IMG/VR virus record: IMGVR_UViG_3300010430_000115
Coordinates: 1-44,441 of that record
Source of the DNA: a virus
Reading direction: 5' to 3' (one strand)
DNA: 44,441 bases
Within the stretch, counting starts at the first letter, position 1. Each line of letters opens with the position of its first letter. The notes below the pieces were generated by a model. The model did not search any database and had not been told where the DNA came from. It saw nothing but the letters and a program-made list of their open reading frames with translations. This document shows, piece by piece, positions 26,335-35,317 of this stretch. Both the position numbers and the translations under genes were made by a program.

Positions 26335-26565
26335 ATGGGAACTGATAAAGGTGTTGATAAGGATAATAGCAGTTTGGCTGATATGAATGTTACGCTGATG
26401 GGCATTGAGGGCGAGCTTGCGCTTAGGGCATTGACTAGGAGTCGTGATGAACTTGAGGGGGCGTATGATTTCATTAATGATGCTGCAGATGCTGGTGTGA
26501 TTGATATTGATTGTGATGGTTGTGAAGGAGAAGGTGGAGAGGGCGCTGAGGTTTCAGAAGAATAG
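26335..26565 (+). CDS. Small acidic protein
   Basis: A 76-residue protein with AAGGAG about 10 nt upstream. The C-terminus is a Gly/Glu/Asp-rich tail with CDGC. Highly acidic small proteins next to tail genes may act as chaperones or fillers; no family recognised. Confidence 0.5.
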   Translation: MGTDKGVDKDNSSLADMNVTLMGIEGELALRALTRSRDELEGAYDFINDAADAGVIDIDCDGCEGEGGEGAEVSEE

Positions 26566-26568
26566 TAT

Positions 26569-27252
26569 ATGACAATTATAGGTACAGTTGATATTAGAGA
26601 TATAGACATGGGTTGCATGACAACCATAGGTGCAACTGTGCTTACATATACGATTGATGGTAGTGTTAGGGGGCAGTATGCCGTTGATGTTGGTGGATTG
26701 GATAGTGGGATAGAGCGGTTGAATGGACAGGTTCCAGTGTATTTCGATTCTGCTGAGGATACTCATCAGGACTTCATTTTGCCATGTTTTGTCTTCAAGA
26801 GAACGAGTATGAATCCTGCTTTTGATAGGCATCCGTATGGTGGAACTGTTGCAAGGGCACCTGCTAGGGATGCTACGCCTCATTACGATGACGATGGTAA
26901 CATTGTTGGATACAGTGCATACAGGGATCAGGTAAGGGCAGATCAGTACGATGTTGCGTTTGATCTGAATATATATGCACGAAGGGGCATGAGTTCGAAT
27001 ATTTTAGTAGGTTATATAATGGAGAGGCTTAGGCCTCCGTGGTTTCCATTTAAGATTGTGGATAGTCTTGGAGATGTGAGAGAGTACGATGCTGGAGAGC
27101 TGGTGTACTCGAACATGTCAGAGTTGGCTGATATAGCTGACAGGTCTGTGTCGTGGACGACATCGTTTACCGCAAGGCTTGAGATAGACACGTATGATGA
27201 TATTTGTTCGCCAGCTATGTGGGATCCACGAGTTGGCATGGAGAGTATTTAG
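26569..27252 (+). CDS. Putative tail terminator or completion protein
   Basis: A 227-residue alpha/beta protein. Segments such as YDVAFDLNIYARRGMSSN, then a helix, PPWFPFKIVDSLGDVREYD and a closing SWTTSFTARLEID strand fit the fold order of myovirus tail-terminator or neck proteins encoded just before the sheath. The call rests on that order and synteny. AAGGTGGAG lies upstream, though not at ideal distance. Confidence 0.5.
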   Translation: MTIIGTVDIRDIDMGCMTTIGATVLTYTIDGSVRGQYAVDVGGLDSGIERLNGQVPVYFDSAEDTHQDFILPCFVFKRTSMNPAFDRHPYGGTVARAPARDATPHYDDDGNIVGYSAYRDQVRADQYDVAFDLNIYARRGMSSNILVGYIMERLRPPWFPFKIVDSLGDVREYDAGELVYSNMSELADIADRSVSWTTSFTARLEIDTYDDICSPAMWDPRVGMESI

Positions 27253-27261
27253 GAGGGTTTC

Positions 27262-27711
27262 ATGCCTTGGTTTTATTACACTGGAAAGACGATTAGGCCG
27301 ATACAGATTAAAAAAGGTGTCTCTGTTGCTGTGAGACCGAATTCCCATGTGGAGGTCGAAGAGGTTACGAGGGAGACACGGGCTTTAATCGGAAAGGTTC
27401 TAAAGAGAAAGGGACGCCCCAATGGTATGCGTTCGTTTGTCGATATAGACCCGCCTCAAGAGAAGATGGTGGAGGTACTTCCTAAGCCTGAGATTGCTAA
27501 GTTTGTGGCTGAGAAGGGGTTCACGAAGAGCAAGGACGAGCCTCCTGTGTCTAATAATGTAGAAATGGTTGAATCAGAAATTGCAATTGCTAACAGTGTT
27601 GGTGTAGAAGAAAAGATGGAGTCTGAAGTTGATAATGTTGTCAGTGGTGATGGGCTGCCTGTTGAGAGTAAAAAAACAAGAAAAAGGAAGTCCAAGAAAG
27701 ACGCCGAGTGA
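27262..27711 (+). CDS. Small pre-sheath protein with basic tail
   Basis: A 149-residue protein with TAGGAGG before ATG. Residues 1-65 form a compact beta domain (MPWFYYTGKTIRPIQIKKGV). The rest is disordered and acidic, ending in a KKTRKRKSKKDAE tail. Small proteins with a similar N-terminal domain sit before sheath genes in several myoviruses. Function unknown. Confidence 0.55.
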   Translation: MPWFYYTGKTIRPIQIKKGVSVAVRPNSHVEVEEVTRETRALIGKVLKRKGRPNGMRSFVDIDPPQEKMVEVLPKPEIAKFVAEKGFTKSKDEPPVSNNVEMVESEIAIANSVGVEEKMESEVDNVVSGDGLPVESKKTRKRKSKKDAE

Positions 27712-27737
27712 TCGGTTTTGGCAACATGGAGTAAGCA

Positions 27738-30533
27738 ATGACAGATTACAAACATCCTGGTGTGTATATTCAGGAGGTGCCGAGTGGGCCTGGGCCGATT
27801 GCGGGCGTCTCTACTAGTGCTCTTGGGCTTATTGGTTTTTCCACCAAGGGCCCTGTGAACGATCCGATCATATCGACCAGCTTTGCTGAGTATGCGTCCA
27901 GGTTCGGTACTTTTACGGACCAGAGCCTTTCGGCTCATGAGGCGTATGCTTATTTTGCAAATGGTGGTAGCGTACTGTATTTTGTGCGCGTTATGCCTGA
28001 TGATGCAACTGATGCGTCATGGAATCTTTTGACCAGTGTGACTGGAGAGCTTGTTAGTAATACGGCGCAGGGTTCAGGCGTGTATGACTTGCAGCTTGAT
28101 CAAGCACCTATTAGTGGAACTACTCTGTCGATTACGTTCGCAAATGCTGGTACGGCTGCAAATGTTAACGTTTTTGACAGCGATGCTAGTGGTGTTCTTA
28201 CTTTGAATGCTACAGCTTCTGGTGGATCTGCGGCTGGTGGTACAGGGTCTGTGGATCTTGAAACTGGAGAGGTTCATGTAGAGTTGAATGATCCTTCTCA
28301 GTTTACGGGTTCTACTGATTATATCACGGCAACGTATGATTATGTTCTGTTTCAGTTCAAGATGGCATGGCCTGGTGCAGCTGGGAACTTCTACAGGATC
28401 CGTATTGTTCCTGGTAGCGATGATTATCTGGTGCAGGCTGAGGCTAGATGGACTAGGTTTACTGTAATAGTGGAAGAGGATGTAAATCAGGATTCGACAG
28501 ATCGGTCATGGGTTGCTGTTGAGACATGGGCGGACCTCGTGTTTGACGATGCAGATGATCCTAGTTTCATAGCAACTGTGATAAATGCAGACGGATCTGG
28601 ATCTGACGTTATTGAGATTGTGGATTATGGTAACGGTGCGAATCCTGACGCTTTGCAGGGAACTCAGGTTTCGGCTGAGAGTTTGTCGGATGTACAGAGG
28701 CCGAGTGGTAGTACAGCTACTCCTCCGGTTGACTACGATGGCACTACGAAGGCGTGGGAGTACACTCTTGCGAATGCTCCATTTCAGAGAACGCTTGATA
28801 TGTCGTTTCAGATGGCTGATGGGCTTGTTTCGGCGACAGGTGCTGCTACTTCGGCAGCAGCTGTGCTTACCGATGCTGATGCTGATTTTACTGGTGGTGG
28901 TGCTTCTGACAATCTGGTTGGTAAGGTTGTCGTTAATGTTACTCAAGGTGCATCTGCCATAATCACTGCGAATGATGCGACTACGATTACTGGTGTTCTT
29001 ACTGGTGGTGCTACGACTTGGCTGGTTGGAGAGGTGTATGCTGTTATTGAGCCATCTTCAAAGATCGGAACGGCATCTGGGGATGCTGGTGGTGTCGAGG
29101 CGGTTGTATCTCCAGGAAATGCGACAACTCCGGCGCAAATTGTACCAGGTACTGTCGTGATGGAGATAACGCTTGGTACAGCTGGTGTGGTTACAGTAAT
29201 TGATGACGGATCAGGAAACTTGTGGGATGGAGTAGCTGGTTCGCTTGCGACGATCAACTATGTAACGGGTCAGATTACAGGTATTACTGGTACTACTAAC
29301 GATCAGATTACAATTAGAGACGTTACGGCTTGGGCTGCTGATGCGGCAACGGTTGGGACGGATATTTCGTTTGGTTGCGTGTATACTGTTCCTATTGCGA
29401 TGGAGGATGATGCTAACGGAAACGTTGAGTTGTCTGATACTCAGGCGACTGGATATCCTCAGAAGTTCTCATTGAATACGTCTAGTACGAATACGGTGAG
29501 TTATTCAACTGGTGTCGTTACGCTGACTTGGCGGATTGAGGGGAATCCGGCTGCTGCCCCATATGGGGCGTATGCTCAGACGGCGGATTATTATACGAAT
29601 CCTGATGAAGAAATTGCTGAGGTTATGACTGGTGGATCTGATGGATCTGCTATTACGAGCGCTGACATTGTTTCGCCTACATTGGCTGTAACTCAGGAAG
29701 GTCTATATGCGTTTGGAAAAGTGGATGCGTTGATGCAGCTTGTTGCATCGGACTTCCAGACTGACGTTACTGTTTCTACTGCGTTGATTACATATGCAGA
29801 GCTGATGAAGGACAAGTTTGTTATTCTTACGGTTCCTAATGGTCTTGATTATCAAGAGGCAATTAACTGGAAGAAGTTTACGTTGAATACGTTTACAAAT
29901 TATGCTGCGGTATACTATCCGCACATTAAGATTTTGGATCCTGTATCAAATGTGAATGTTGATATACCTGTTGGTGGTCATGTTGCTGGCGTATATGCGA
30001 GGACGGATACTATCAGGAATGTTGGTGAGGCTCCTGCTGGTATGGAGAAGGGCAAGCTGGCATGGTCGTCTGGTCTTGAGGCAGAGCTGACTGAGACACA
30101 GGTCGGTCTTGTTTATGAAAATAAGATCAATGCGTTGGTGGATTGGCCGCATACATCTAGGGTTGTCTGGGGTGCGAGGACTTTGGATGCAGCTGGTGGA
30201 CAGTGGCCATACATTCAGATGAGACGTCTATTTATGTATGTTGAGAAGAGCGTATTTAACTCTACTCATGTGCATGTGTTTGAGAACAATGGTCCTGATC
30301 TTTGGAGTCGAATTAGAACTCAGGTGTCTACGTTCTTGACTGGCTTGTTCCAGAGTGGATATTTGGCTGGCACTAGTGCTGATGAGGCGTTCTTCGTGAT
30401 TTGCGATTCTACAAACAATCCTCAGAATACTGTGGACCAGGGTATTGTGTATTGTGATGTTGGCCTTGCTGCGAATAAGCCTGCTGAGTTCATTGTGTTT
30501 AGGTTCCAGCAGATAAGTAACTCTTCTGAGTAG
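27738..30533 (+). CDS. Tail sheath protein
   Basis: The contractile sheath subunit, 931 residues. The N-terminus YKHPGVYIQEVPSGPGPIAG with a following FSTKGP segment is the classic sheath start; the C-terminus has WGARTLDAAGGQWPYIQMRRLFMYVEKSV and ends in a strand that would extend into neighbouring subunits. Residues about 95-600 hold large Thr/Gly-rich inserted beta domains, making this longer than minimal sheaths. GGAG lies 6 nt before ATG. It is followed by an associated module gene and two tube genes. Confidence 0.95.
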   Translation: MTDYKHPGVYIQEVPSGPGPIAGVSTSALGLIGFSTKGPVNDPIISTSFAEYASRFGTFTDQSLSAHEAYAYFANGGSVLYFVRVMPDDATDASWNLLTSVTGELVSNTAQGSGVYDLQLDQAPISGTTLSITFANAGTAANVNVFDSDASGVLTLNATASGGSAAGGTGSVDLETGEVHVELNDPSQFTGSTDYITATYDYVLFQFKMAWPGAAGNFYRIRIVPGSDDYLVQAEARWTRFTVIVEEDVNQDSTDRSWVAVETWADLVFDDADDPSFIATVINADGSGSDVIEIVDYGNGANPDALQGTQVSAESLSDVQRPSGSTATPPVDYDGTTKAWEYTLANAPFQRTLDMSFQMADGLVSATGAATSAAAVLTDADADFTGGGASDNLVGKVVVNVTQGASAIITANDATTITGVLTGGATTWLVGEVYAVIEPSSKIGTASGDAGGVEAVVSPGNATTPAQIVPGTVVMEITLGTAGVVTVIDDGSGNLWDGVAGSLATINYVTGQITGITGTTNDQITIRDVTAWAADAATVGTDISFGCVYTVPIAMEDDANGNVELSDTQATGYPQKFSLNTSSTNTVSYSTGVVTLTWRIEGNPAAAPYGAYAQTADYYTNPDEEIAEVMTGGSDGSAITSADIVSPTLAVTQEGLYAFGKVDALMQLVASDFQTDVTVSTALITYAELMKDKFVILTVPNGLDYQEAINWKKFTLNTFTNYAAVYYPHIKILDPVSNVNVDIPVGGHVAGVYARTDTIRNVGEAPAGMEKGKLAWSSGLEAELTETQVGLVYENKINALVDWPHTSRVVWGARTLDAAGGQWPYIQMRRLFMYVEKSVFNSTHVHVFENNGPDLWSRIRTQVSTFLTGLFQSGYLAGTSADEAFFVICDSTNNPQNTVDQGIVYCDVGLAANKPAEFIVFRFQQISNSSE

Positions 30534-30545
30534 TGGGGATAGCCG

Positions 30546-31292
30546 ATGGCTGATATCAAGAGAATCCCGAATGTTCTTGTCCATGAGTTCCTGTCTGGTG
30601 CCAGCATTTCTGGCGTGACACCAGAGGGGGATTCGTATTCGTTTGATTACGATAATGAGGCTGGTGGTCCATTCACTCTCGGAGAGGCGTTGTCATGGAC
30701 TGGTGGCACAGGGTTATTGGCTGAGTTGGTTGATGATGGTGCGACTGGGAGCATGGTTATTGTTGTGGATAGTGGTGTTGCACCATCTGATGGTTTAGAA
30801 ATTACAGGTGGGGATTCAAGTGCAACATGTGATGTCGATGGTGTTGTGACTAGCGGCGGATTGCTTGATTCGAACGAGAGTGTGAGGCGTGGTAGGTATA
30901 GGCGATACCACCATCTGATAGATGGTGGCCTTGTTGATATTGATGACATCAATGCGTCAGGAGATCCTGTTGCCTGGAACGGACATACAGTGCGTAATGT
31001 GCTTGTTAGCGCTCCAGGTATTACGGCTGTGAATTTTTTCATTGTTGATAGAGATGGGAATGATGTGTTTGCTGGTACTGCTTCAGTGGCATCTGGGAAT
31101 GCTTATTATGAGTGGAGAAATAAGGGTATCTTGGTTGCGCCTGGATGCAAATTCAAGATTGTTGGTACGGGAACCTTGAGTGACACTGGCAGGGTGATGT
31201 TTGTCATAGATAAAGGGTGGGCGGCATCTACGTTTGATGACGATCCGCAGCTTGGTAAGAGCAACCGGCCTGCTGGCATGGTTAGGCCATAA
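30546..31292 (+). CDS. Sheath-adjacent structural protein with shared module
   Basis: A 248-residue protein with GGGGAT before its ATG. After a short start (KRIPNVLVHEFLSG) comes the shared module (residues about 32-103), then a beta-sandwich-like domain with RRGRYRRYHHLIDGG. The same module occurs in two fibre-type genes, so the product is probably exposed on the tail or attached to it. Function otherwise unknown. Confidence 0.6.
   Translation: MADIKRIPNVLVHEFLSGASISGVTPEGDSYSFDYDNEAGGPFTLGEALSWTGGTGLLAELVDDGATGSMVIVVDSGVAPSDGLEITGGDSSATCDVDGVVTSGGLLDSNESVRRGRYRRYHHLIDGGLVDIDDINASGDPVAWNGHTVRNVLVSAPGITAVNFFIVDRDGNDVFAGTASVASGNAYYEWRNKGILVAPGCKFKIVGTGTLSDTGRVMFVIDKGWAASTFDDDPQLGKSNRPAGMVRP
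30640..30855 (+). repeat. Shared GGTG/ATCDVD module, copy D
   Basis: FDYDNEAGGPF, LSWTGGTG, DDGATGSMV, SGVAPSDGLEITGG and ATCDVDG in order; very close to copy B over its full length at the protein level. Confidence 0.8.
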
Positions 31293-31304
31293 GGAGATAG
31301 TTAA

Positions 31305-31835
31305 ATGCGAGCAGCAAATACAGATTTCATGCAGGGTTTTCGATATCATGTCGTTGCCAATGATGGTACGGGTCCGGATCCGTTGCAGCCTGATGTTCAG
31401 GCTGACAGGGATGGACATGGCACCAATGGGCAGGCTGGTTTCCAGTCTGTAACGATTCCGGAAATCTCTGTTGAGGTTGCGGAGTACAGGGAGGGTATCT
31501 TTAAGCATACGCAGAAATACCCTGGTCCGCCAACGGTGTCTGATTTGACGTTGATGCGTGGTATTACTAAACGAGACACTGCGTTCTATGACATGGTTAT
31601 GGCGTCTGTGGAGGGTTCTGAATATAGGTCTGATGTTACCATTTATCATTATCAGAGAGCCGAGATGGATGAGGCGACTTCTGCTAGTGTAAGCGATGCG
31701 ATTCGTCGGATTGAGTGCGGTGAGTGTTTTGCTACTCGTGCGAAGCCTGCTGGGGATCTTGATTCGATGTCTGGTGATGTGAGCCTTGCAGAGGTTGACA
31801 TTGCTGTAGAGAAGTTTGATATTAAGTACGAGTAG
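31305..31835 (+). CDS. Tail tube protein 1 (gp19-like)
   Basis: A 176-residue protein with AAGGAG before ATG. The layout is that of gp19/gpFII-type tube subunits: an N-terminal NTDFMQGFRYHVVAND, a VTIPEISVEVAEYREG strand pair, LTLMRGITKRDTAFYDMV, and a closing SGDVSLAEVDIAVEKFD. It directly follows the sheath block, the usual place. A second tube-like gene follows, so one may form the tube and the other the tip or terminus. Confidence 0.88.
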   Translation: MRAANTDFMQGFRYHVVANDGTGPDPLQPDVQADRDGHGTNGQAGFQSVTIPEISVEVAEYREGIFKHTQKYPGPPTVSDLTLMRGITKRDTAFYDMVMASVEGSEYRSDVTIYHYQRAEMDEATSASVSDAIRRIECGECFATRAKPAGDLDSMSGDVSLAEVDIAVEKFDIKYE

Positions 31836-31854
31836 GATTTGAGGGGACGATGGA

Positions 31855-32421
31855 ATGGCTAGAAGTCGGCTTACAGATTTTATGCAGACACATCGGTTTT
31901 GGCTGTTCGATGTCGTCCCGTCTCTTACACCTCCTTTCTATGTGTTAGGAACGCCATTTCTTGGATTTTCTAGTATAACGGTGCCAGAGTATACTGCTGA
32001 GGTCGATGAGATTAAGCAGATGAATTCTATGTTCAAGAATTATGCGTACTCTGGTGGAGCTGTTAGCTCAATAACATTGACGCGTGGTGTTAGGGGATTT
32101 GACGATACCATGTGGGAGTGGATGTACAGGGCTATGACAGGGTTGGAGGTTACTCAGAGGCATCTGTTGTTGCTTCACTTTACCAATATTAGGCCGTTTG
32201 AGCCGTTTGGTGTTGATAGTCCAGACGTACTTGAGGGATTAACAATCCCTGGTGAGGCTGGCGTGTTTTTGCCTGGGAAGGCTTGGCTATTGTGGTCATG
32301 TCTGCCGATTAGGTATAAGGGAGCGTCTGATTTTGATGCAAAGAGTGGGGATGTGAGCTTGTCAGAGCTTGAGGTGCAGCCAGCCAGCATGAGTGAATTC
32401 ACTTTGCTAGACCCTGTGTAA
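31855..32421 (+). CDS. Tail tube protein 2 (gp19-like paralogue)
   Basis: A 188-residue paralogue of the preceding gene: TDFMQTHRFWLFDV start, ITVPEYTAEVDEIKQ, ITLTRGVRGFDDTMWEWM, and SGDVSLSELEVQPA close. The motif order is the same but the aromatic content and the middle loop differ. Tube paralogues often form baseplate-proximal rings (as T4 gp48/gp54 do relative to gp19); that role here is inference. GAGGGGAC precedes the ATG. Confidence 0.82.
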   Translation: MARSRLTDFMQTHRFWLFDVVPSLTPPFYVLGTPFLGFSSITVPEYTAEVDEIKQMNSMFKNYAYSGGAVSSITLTRGVRGFDDTMWEWMYRAMTGLEVTQRHLLLLHFTNIRPFEPFGVDSPDVLEGLTIPGEAGVFLPGKAWLLWSCLPIRYKGASDFDAKSGDVSLSELEVQPASMSEFTLLDPV

Positions 32422-32431
32422 GGAGATATGA

Positions 32432-33049
32432 ATGTCTGAAGAAAATATGAAAGAGTCTCTATCTGGTCTTATATCGAGGCTTGAAGAGAAGGCGAGCGAC
32501 AGTGATAAGATGATCAAGGCTGTTTATCGGAAGTTCCCCAAAGATAGCAAGATGAAGACTGGCGGAAAGCTGAAGGTTATGTTGACGGGGCCTGTTGCTG
32601 ATGTGCTTGGTAAGAAGCAACATGACAGTGTAATATTGCAAGATCTTTCTGATGGGGATCTGGGTAAGTTATACAATCGTGTGATGGGCATAAAAGAGTC
32701 GGATGAAGAGATCTTGGAGGCTGTTGCTGACACTACACTTAAGCAGTTGGGTGGTAGGGGACGATTGACATCTATGATTGGTGCGAAAGACATCATGTCA
32801 GATGATGGTGGAAAGTCGTTGGTTTTTAAGTTCTCGAATCGTGGGGCAAAGAAGCCGAACTATGTGAAGATTACTCTGAATGCTAGGGATTATTATGACA
32901 TTGAGTTTGGCAGGATTACGATGAAGAAGGATCCTGTTTTACCGATTAAGATGCCTGAGTATAATAAGCTTAAAACTGTGAAGGATGTGGACGTAGAGAG
33001 CTTGGCCAATACGTTTGAGAAGAACACTGGGCTATATTTGAGGTTATGA
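32432..33049 (+). CDS. Hypothetical protein (205 aa)
   Basis: A 205-residue protein with AAGGAG before ATG. Mixed alpha/beta, lysine-rich, with a VKITLNARDYYDIEF strand region near the C-terminus. The N-terminal LSGLISRLEEKA helix resembles the DLLNRLEEKT start of the next gene, suggesting a shared short N-terminal signal. Function unknown. Confidence 0.55.
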   Translation: MSEENMKESLSGLISRLEEKASDSDKMIKAVYRKFPKDSKMKTGGKLKVMLTGPVADVLGKKQHDSVILQDLSDGDLGKLYNRVMGIKESDEEILEAVADTTLKQLGGRGRLTSMIGAKDIMSDDGGKSLVFKFSNRGAKKPNYVKITLNARDYYDIEFGRITMKKDPVLPIKMPEYNKLKTVKDVDVESLANTFEKNTGLYLRL

Positions 33050-33333
33050 TGAAAGATCTTCTGAATCGTCTTGAAGAGAAGACAACTGGGAGATTTGTAG
33101 CTACAAAGATGCATCCAAGTAAGGGTGTAGAATATATTGTGGTAAGCAAGGATGATGCGACAAAGATAAAGAAGCACAAGGGCGGTATGCCTCATCCTGA
33201 TGGGTGGATGTCATTGTATTTTGTGTCTGAGCCATCAGGAAAGAGTGATAGCTTGGCCATAAAAGAGGTCAAGCGTGGGCTGGTAGATCCTGTTTGGGAC
33301 TGGGGAAGTGGCGTTATAAGGAAGGGTCATTAG
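33049..33333 (+). CDS. Small hypothetical protein sharing an N-terminal LEEK motif
   Basis: A 94-residue protein; ATG 33046 and 33049 are both possible in the TGA overlap. It begins KDLLNRLEEKTTGR, like the preceding gene, and has a PHPDGWMSLYF loop. Repeated N-terminal helices in neighbouring phage proteins may be encapsidation or docking tags; here that is speculative. Confidence 0.5.
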   Translation: MKDLLNRLEEKTTGRFVATKMHPSKGVEYIVVSKDDATKIKKHKGGMPHPDGWMSLYFVSEPSGKSDSLAIKEVKRGLVDPVWDWGSGVIRKGH

Positions 33334-33335
33334 AA

Positions 33336-33644
33336 ATGAGAATGTCAGAACTAATAGAAGAGATAGGCAGTATCCATGGTGATATTAAAAAGTTCAGGAA
33401 AGCTCTTGTAGGTGCTAGTCATGCTTTAATTGCTATTGAGGGAAAGATGCATCGTGCCTTGAGTTCATCTGGGACTGGTAGACCGATACGGGACAAGAAA
33501 GCCAAGGCTAATTTAAAGGGTGATTACGATTTTGTAAAAGAACTGGAGTCAAGTCTAGATGATCTTCAGAAAAAAGGAAGATTTATTGAAAAGAGGGTTG
33601 ATGTTGCTGATGCAAGAATAGCGTTGGCTAGTGGTGGCAAATAA
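33336..33644 (+). CDS. Small helical coiled-coil protein
   Basis: A 102-residue protein with GGAAGG upstream. Two long helices separated by a basic loop (GRPIRDKKAKANLKG), with coiled-coil character throughout. No family recognised. Confidence 0.55.
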   Translation: MRMSELIEEIGSIHGDIKKFRKALVGASHALIAIEGKMHRALSSSGTGRPIRDKKAKANLKGDYDFVKELESSLDDLQKKGRFIEKRVDVADARIALASGGK

Positions 33645-33645
33645 G

Positions 33646-33882
33646 ATGGTCAAGCTGAAATCTAGAAAGTTAATAGTAACTGTTGTTACTGCTATTGCGA
33701 TTGGGTTGAATGATAAGTTCGAAATCGGGCTTTCACAGGACACTATAACAATGATTGTTGGTCTTGTTGCTGCTTATGTGTTGGGTCAGGGAGTGGCTGA
33801 TGTATTGAAGAATAAAGAGTCAGGAAATATGGATCCAGTTCAGGAGGATCCAATTGAGGTAAAGAGAGACCTAGTGGAATAG
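33646..33882 (+). CDS. Holin-like small membrane protein
   Basis: A 78-residue protein from ATG 33646 (a GTG at 33631 is also open). It has a basic start (KLKSRK), a hydrophobic segment (LIVTVVTAIAIGLN), a short polar turn with a LSQDTITMIVGLVAAYVLGQGVAD segment, and a polar acidic tail. The pattern of two short membrane segments with GQG-type end occurs in phage holin-like proteins. No endolysin is adjacent, so lysis function is not established. Confidence 0.6.
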   Translation: MVKLKSRKLIVTVVTAIAIGLNDKFEIGLSQDTITMIVGLVAAYVLGQGVADVLKNKESGNMDPVQEDPIEVKRDLVE

Positions 33883-33884
33883 AT

Positions 33885-34328
33885 ATGGTTTCATCGCCAG
33901 AAATAAGTGTTCATTCTGTAGTGAAGAGCATTATAGGGAATGCTAGAAATATCAAGAATGCTAGTGTTTTGTCGCCTGGAAGTATACCTGGTGGCAAGGT
34001 GTACAGGCTAACAGCAGACATGACTGGTAAAGGCGGTGACATCGTTGGCTTGGTTAGGTGCTTTGTCTATGTGCCCTCAGATGAAAGCTTGGGAAGCCTT
34101 GTTAGGGTTGAATGGACAAGGCATGCGTTTGGGTTCTGGTATAGGGTGGACTTTTACGTGAACGATGGTGATTCAGAGCTTGATATTGCAGGGAGATTGA
34201 GAGAGATTGCTAGGTGGATTAAGGTGACGGCTACTGGAAGTGTGAATGTTGGATCGATGAATCGGATGTTTCGTAGGGTAAAAAAGAATCCAGTAATGGA
34301 TAGGGTCAACAGATTTTCGGCAATTTGA
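33885..34328 (+). CDS. Hypothetical protein (147 aa)
   Basis: A 147-residue beta-rich protein (VYRLTADMTG, GLVRCFVYVPS, FGFWYRVDFYVND) with a basic C-terminus. The ATG follows the preceding stop by 2 nt. No family recognised. Confidence 0.5.
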   Translation: MVSSPEISVHSVVKSIIGNARNIKNASVLSPGSIPGGKVYRLTADMTGKGGDIVGLVRCFVYVPSDESLGSLVRVEWTRHAFGFWYRVDFYVNDGDSELDIAGRLREIARWIKVTATGSVNVGSMNRMFRRVKKNPVMDRVNRFSAI

Positions 34329-34341
34329 ATGGAATAGCCAA

Positions 34342-34683
34342 ATGAAAAAGCTTTCTACAAGATTATCAGAGTTCATAGTAAGTGGTGAGCCTGCAAAATA
34401 TGAGGACGTGCTTGGATATGATGAGCGCAAGATCTTCCGGTCTTTAAAGAGCATGGGTGAGAGGTCTACCAAGGGCCGAGAGGTAGATGGGTGCATGTTT
34501 GAGGCTATAAACAGGGGTGGATCTACTATGCTGAACATGGTGCTAGAGGGTCGTCATTCGATGTCTGTATGCAATCAGGTGGCTAAGAGGTTTGAGTCAC
34601 TTGACGAACTTGAGTTCGCGAAGATTGTGAAGACGAAGAAGGGTGCCAAACTTGTTTTGAAGGTAAAAGAGGATCAGGGATGA
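34342..34683 (+). CDS. Hypothetical basic protein (113 aa)
   Basis: A 113-residue helical, basic protein. The codons DELEFAK are written by a near-perfect copy of the dispersed palindrome, in the third reading frame seen for this element. Its stop overlaps the next ATG. Confidence 0.5.
   Translation: MKKLSTRLSEFIVSGEPAKYEDVLGYDERKIFRSLKSMGERSTKGREVDGCMFEAINRGGSTMLNMVLEGRHSMSVCNQVAKRFESLDELEFAKIVKTKKGAKLVLKVKEDQG
34604..34619. repeat. Dispersed palindrome copy 7
   Basis: ACGAACTTGAGTTCGC: one mismatch at the outer left base; the 14-base core CGAACTTGAGTTCG is perfect. Internal to the basic hypothetical gene, 62 bases before its stop. Confidence 0.85.
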
Positions 34684-34973
34684 CAACAATATCTGGAAAC
34701 ATAGCTGGTACTATAAGGCCATTTGGTGTTCTGAAACGTGGGGAAGTTGTTGATGTTTCGGATATCTTCAAGAAGAAGAAAAAGAAGCGTAAGAAGAAGA
34801 AATCTTCTGTGTATGAGATGGTTTCGGTTGGGGGTGTAGCGATTCTTTGCGAGAAGAAAGAGAAGAAGTACACGGTAGATGGGAAACAGGGAGTTTGGCG
34901 AACTATAAGGGGTAGGCACTATTTTTTTCCGGATGATAAGTCTGGGCCTATACCACCGTTTAAAGGAGAGTAG
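34680..34973 (+). CDS. Lysine-rich small protein
   Basis: A 97-residue protein with an extraordinary run of Lys/Arg near residue 30-42 (KKKKKKRKKKK). It is flanked by a short beta N-terminus and a C-terminal domain with GVWRTIRGRHYFFPDDKSG, which resembles small domains found in phage internal proteins. Basic charge suggests nucleic-acid contact. It starts in an ATGA overlap. Confidence 0.5.
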   Translation: MTTISGNIAGTIRPFGVLKRGEVVDVSDIFKKKKKKRKKKKSSVYEMVSVGGVAILCEKKEKKYTVDGKQGVWRTIRGRHYFFPDDKSGPIPPFKGE

Positions 34974-34975
34974 AT

Positions 34976-35317
34976 ATGGGAACGTTATCTGGAGAACTTG
35001 GGAAGTTCATTTGTGAGGACATTCCTGAGGAAAAAGAGCTTGATGAGGCATATGTTAATCTTGAAAAGGAGATGGCTAAGGTTGCCAGGGCTACAAAGCT
35101 TAACCAGCATACTTTGGCTGTGAAGATTGCTGCCGATGTTCTTGGTGTAAAAAAGGTATCAAAGATTGCTGAGCACATCAAAGAGATCGAGAAGCTTGAG
35201 GGGCATTTGCCTGCTCCACTGGCAGAGTATCGTTCGTATTTGTCTGATGGTCTGAGGAAATACGCGAAGCAAGAGCTGTCCGGTGAGGCTCTTGAGATGT
35301 TCAAGTCTGGGTTTTGA
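34976..35317 (+). CDS. Helical hypothetical protein (113 aa)
   Basis: A 113-residue all-helical protein with GGAGAG upstream. No motif recognised. The last base of its stop is the A of the next ATG. Confidence 0.5.
   Translation: MGTLSGELGKFICEDIPEEKELDEAYVNLEKEMAKVARATKLNQHTLAVKIAADVLGVKKVSKIAEHIKEIEKLEGHLPAPLAEYRSYLSDGLRKYAKQELSGEALEMFKSGF

Noticed and set aside
34770-34805. A-rich lysine tract as a possible frameshift site
   Set aside because: No full A AAA AAG heptamer in phase and no useful alternative frame.
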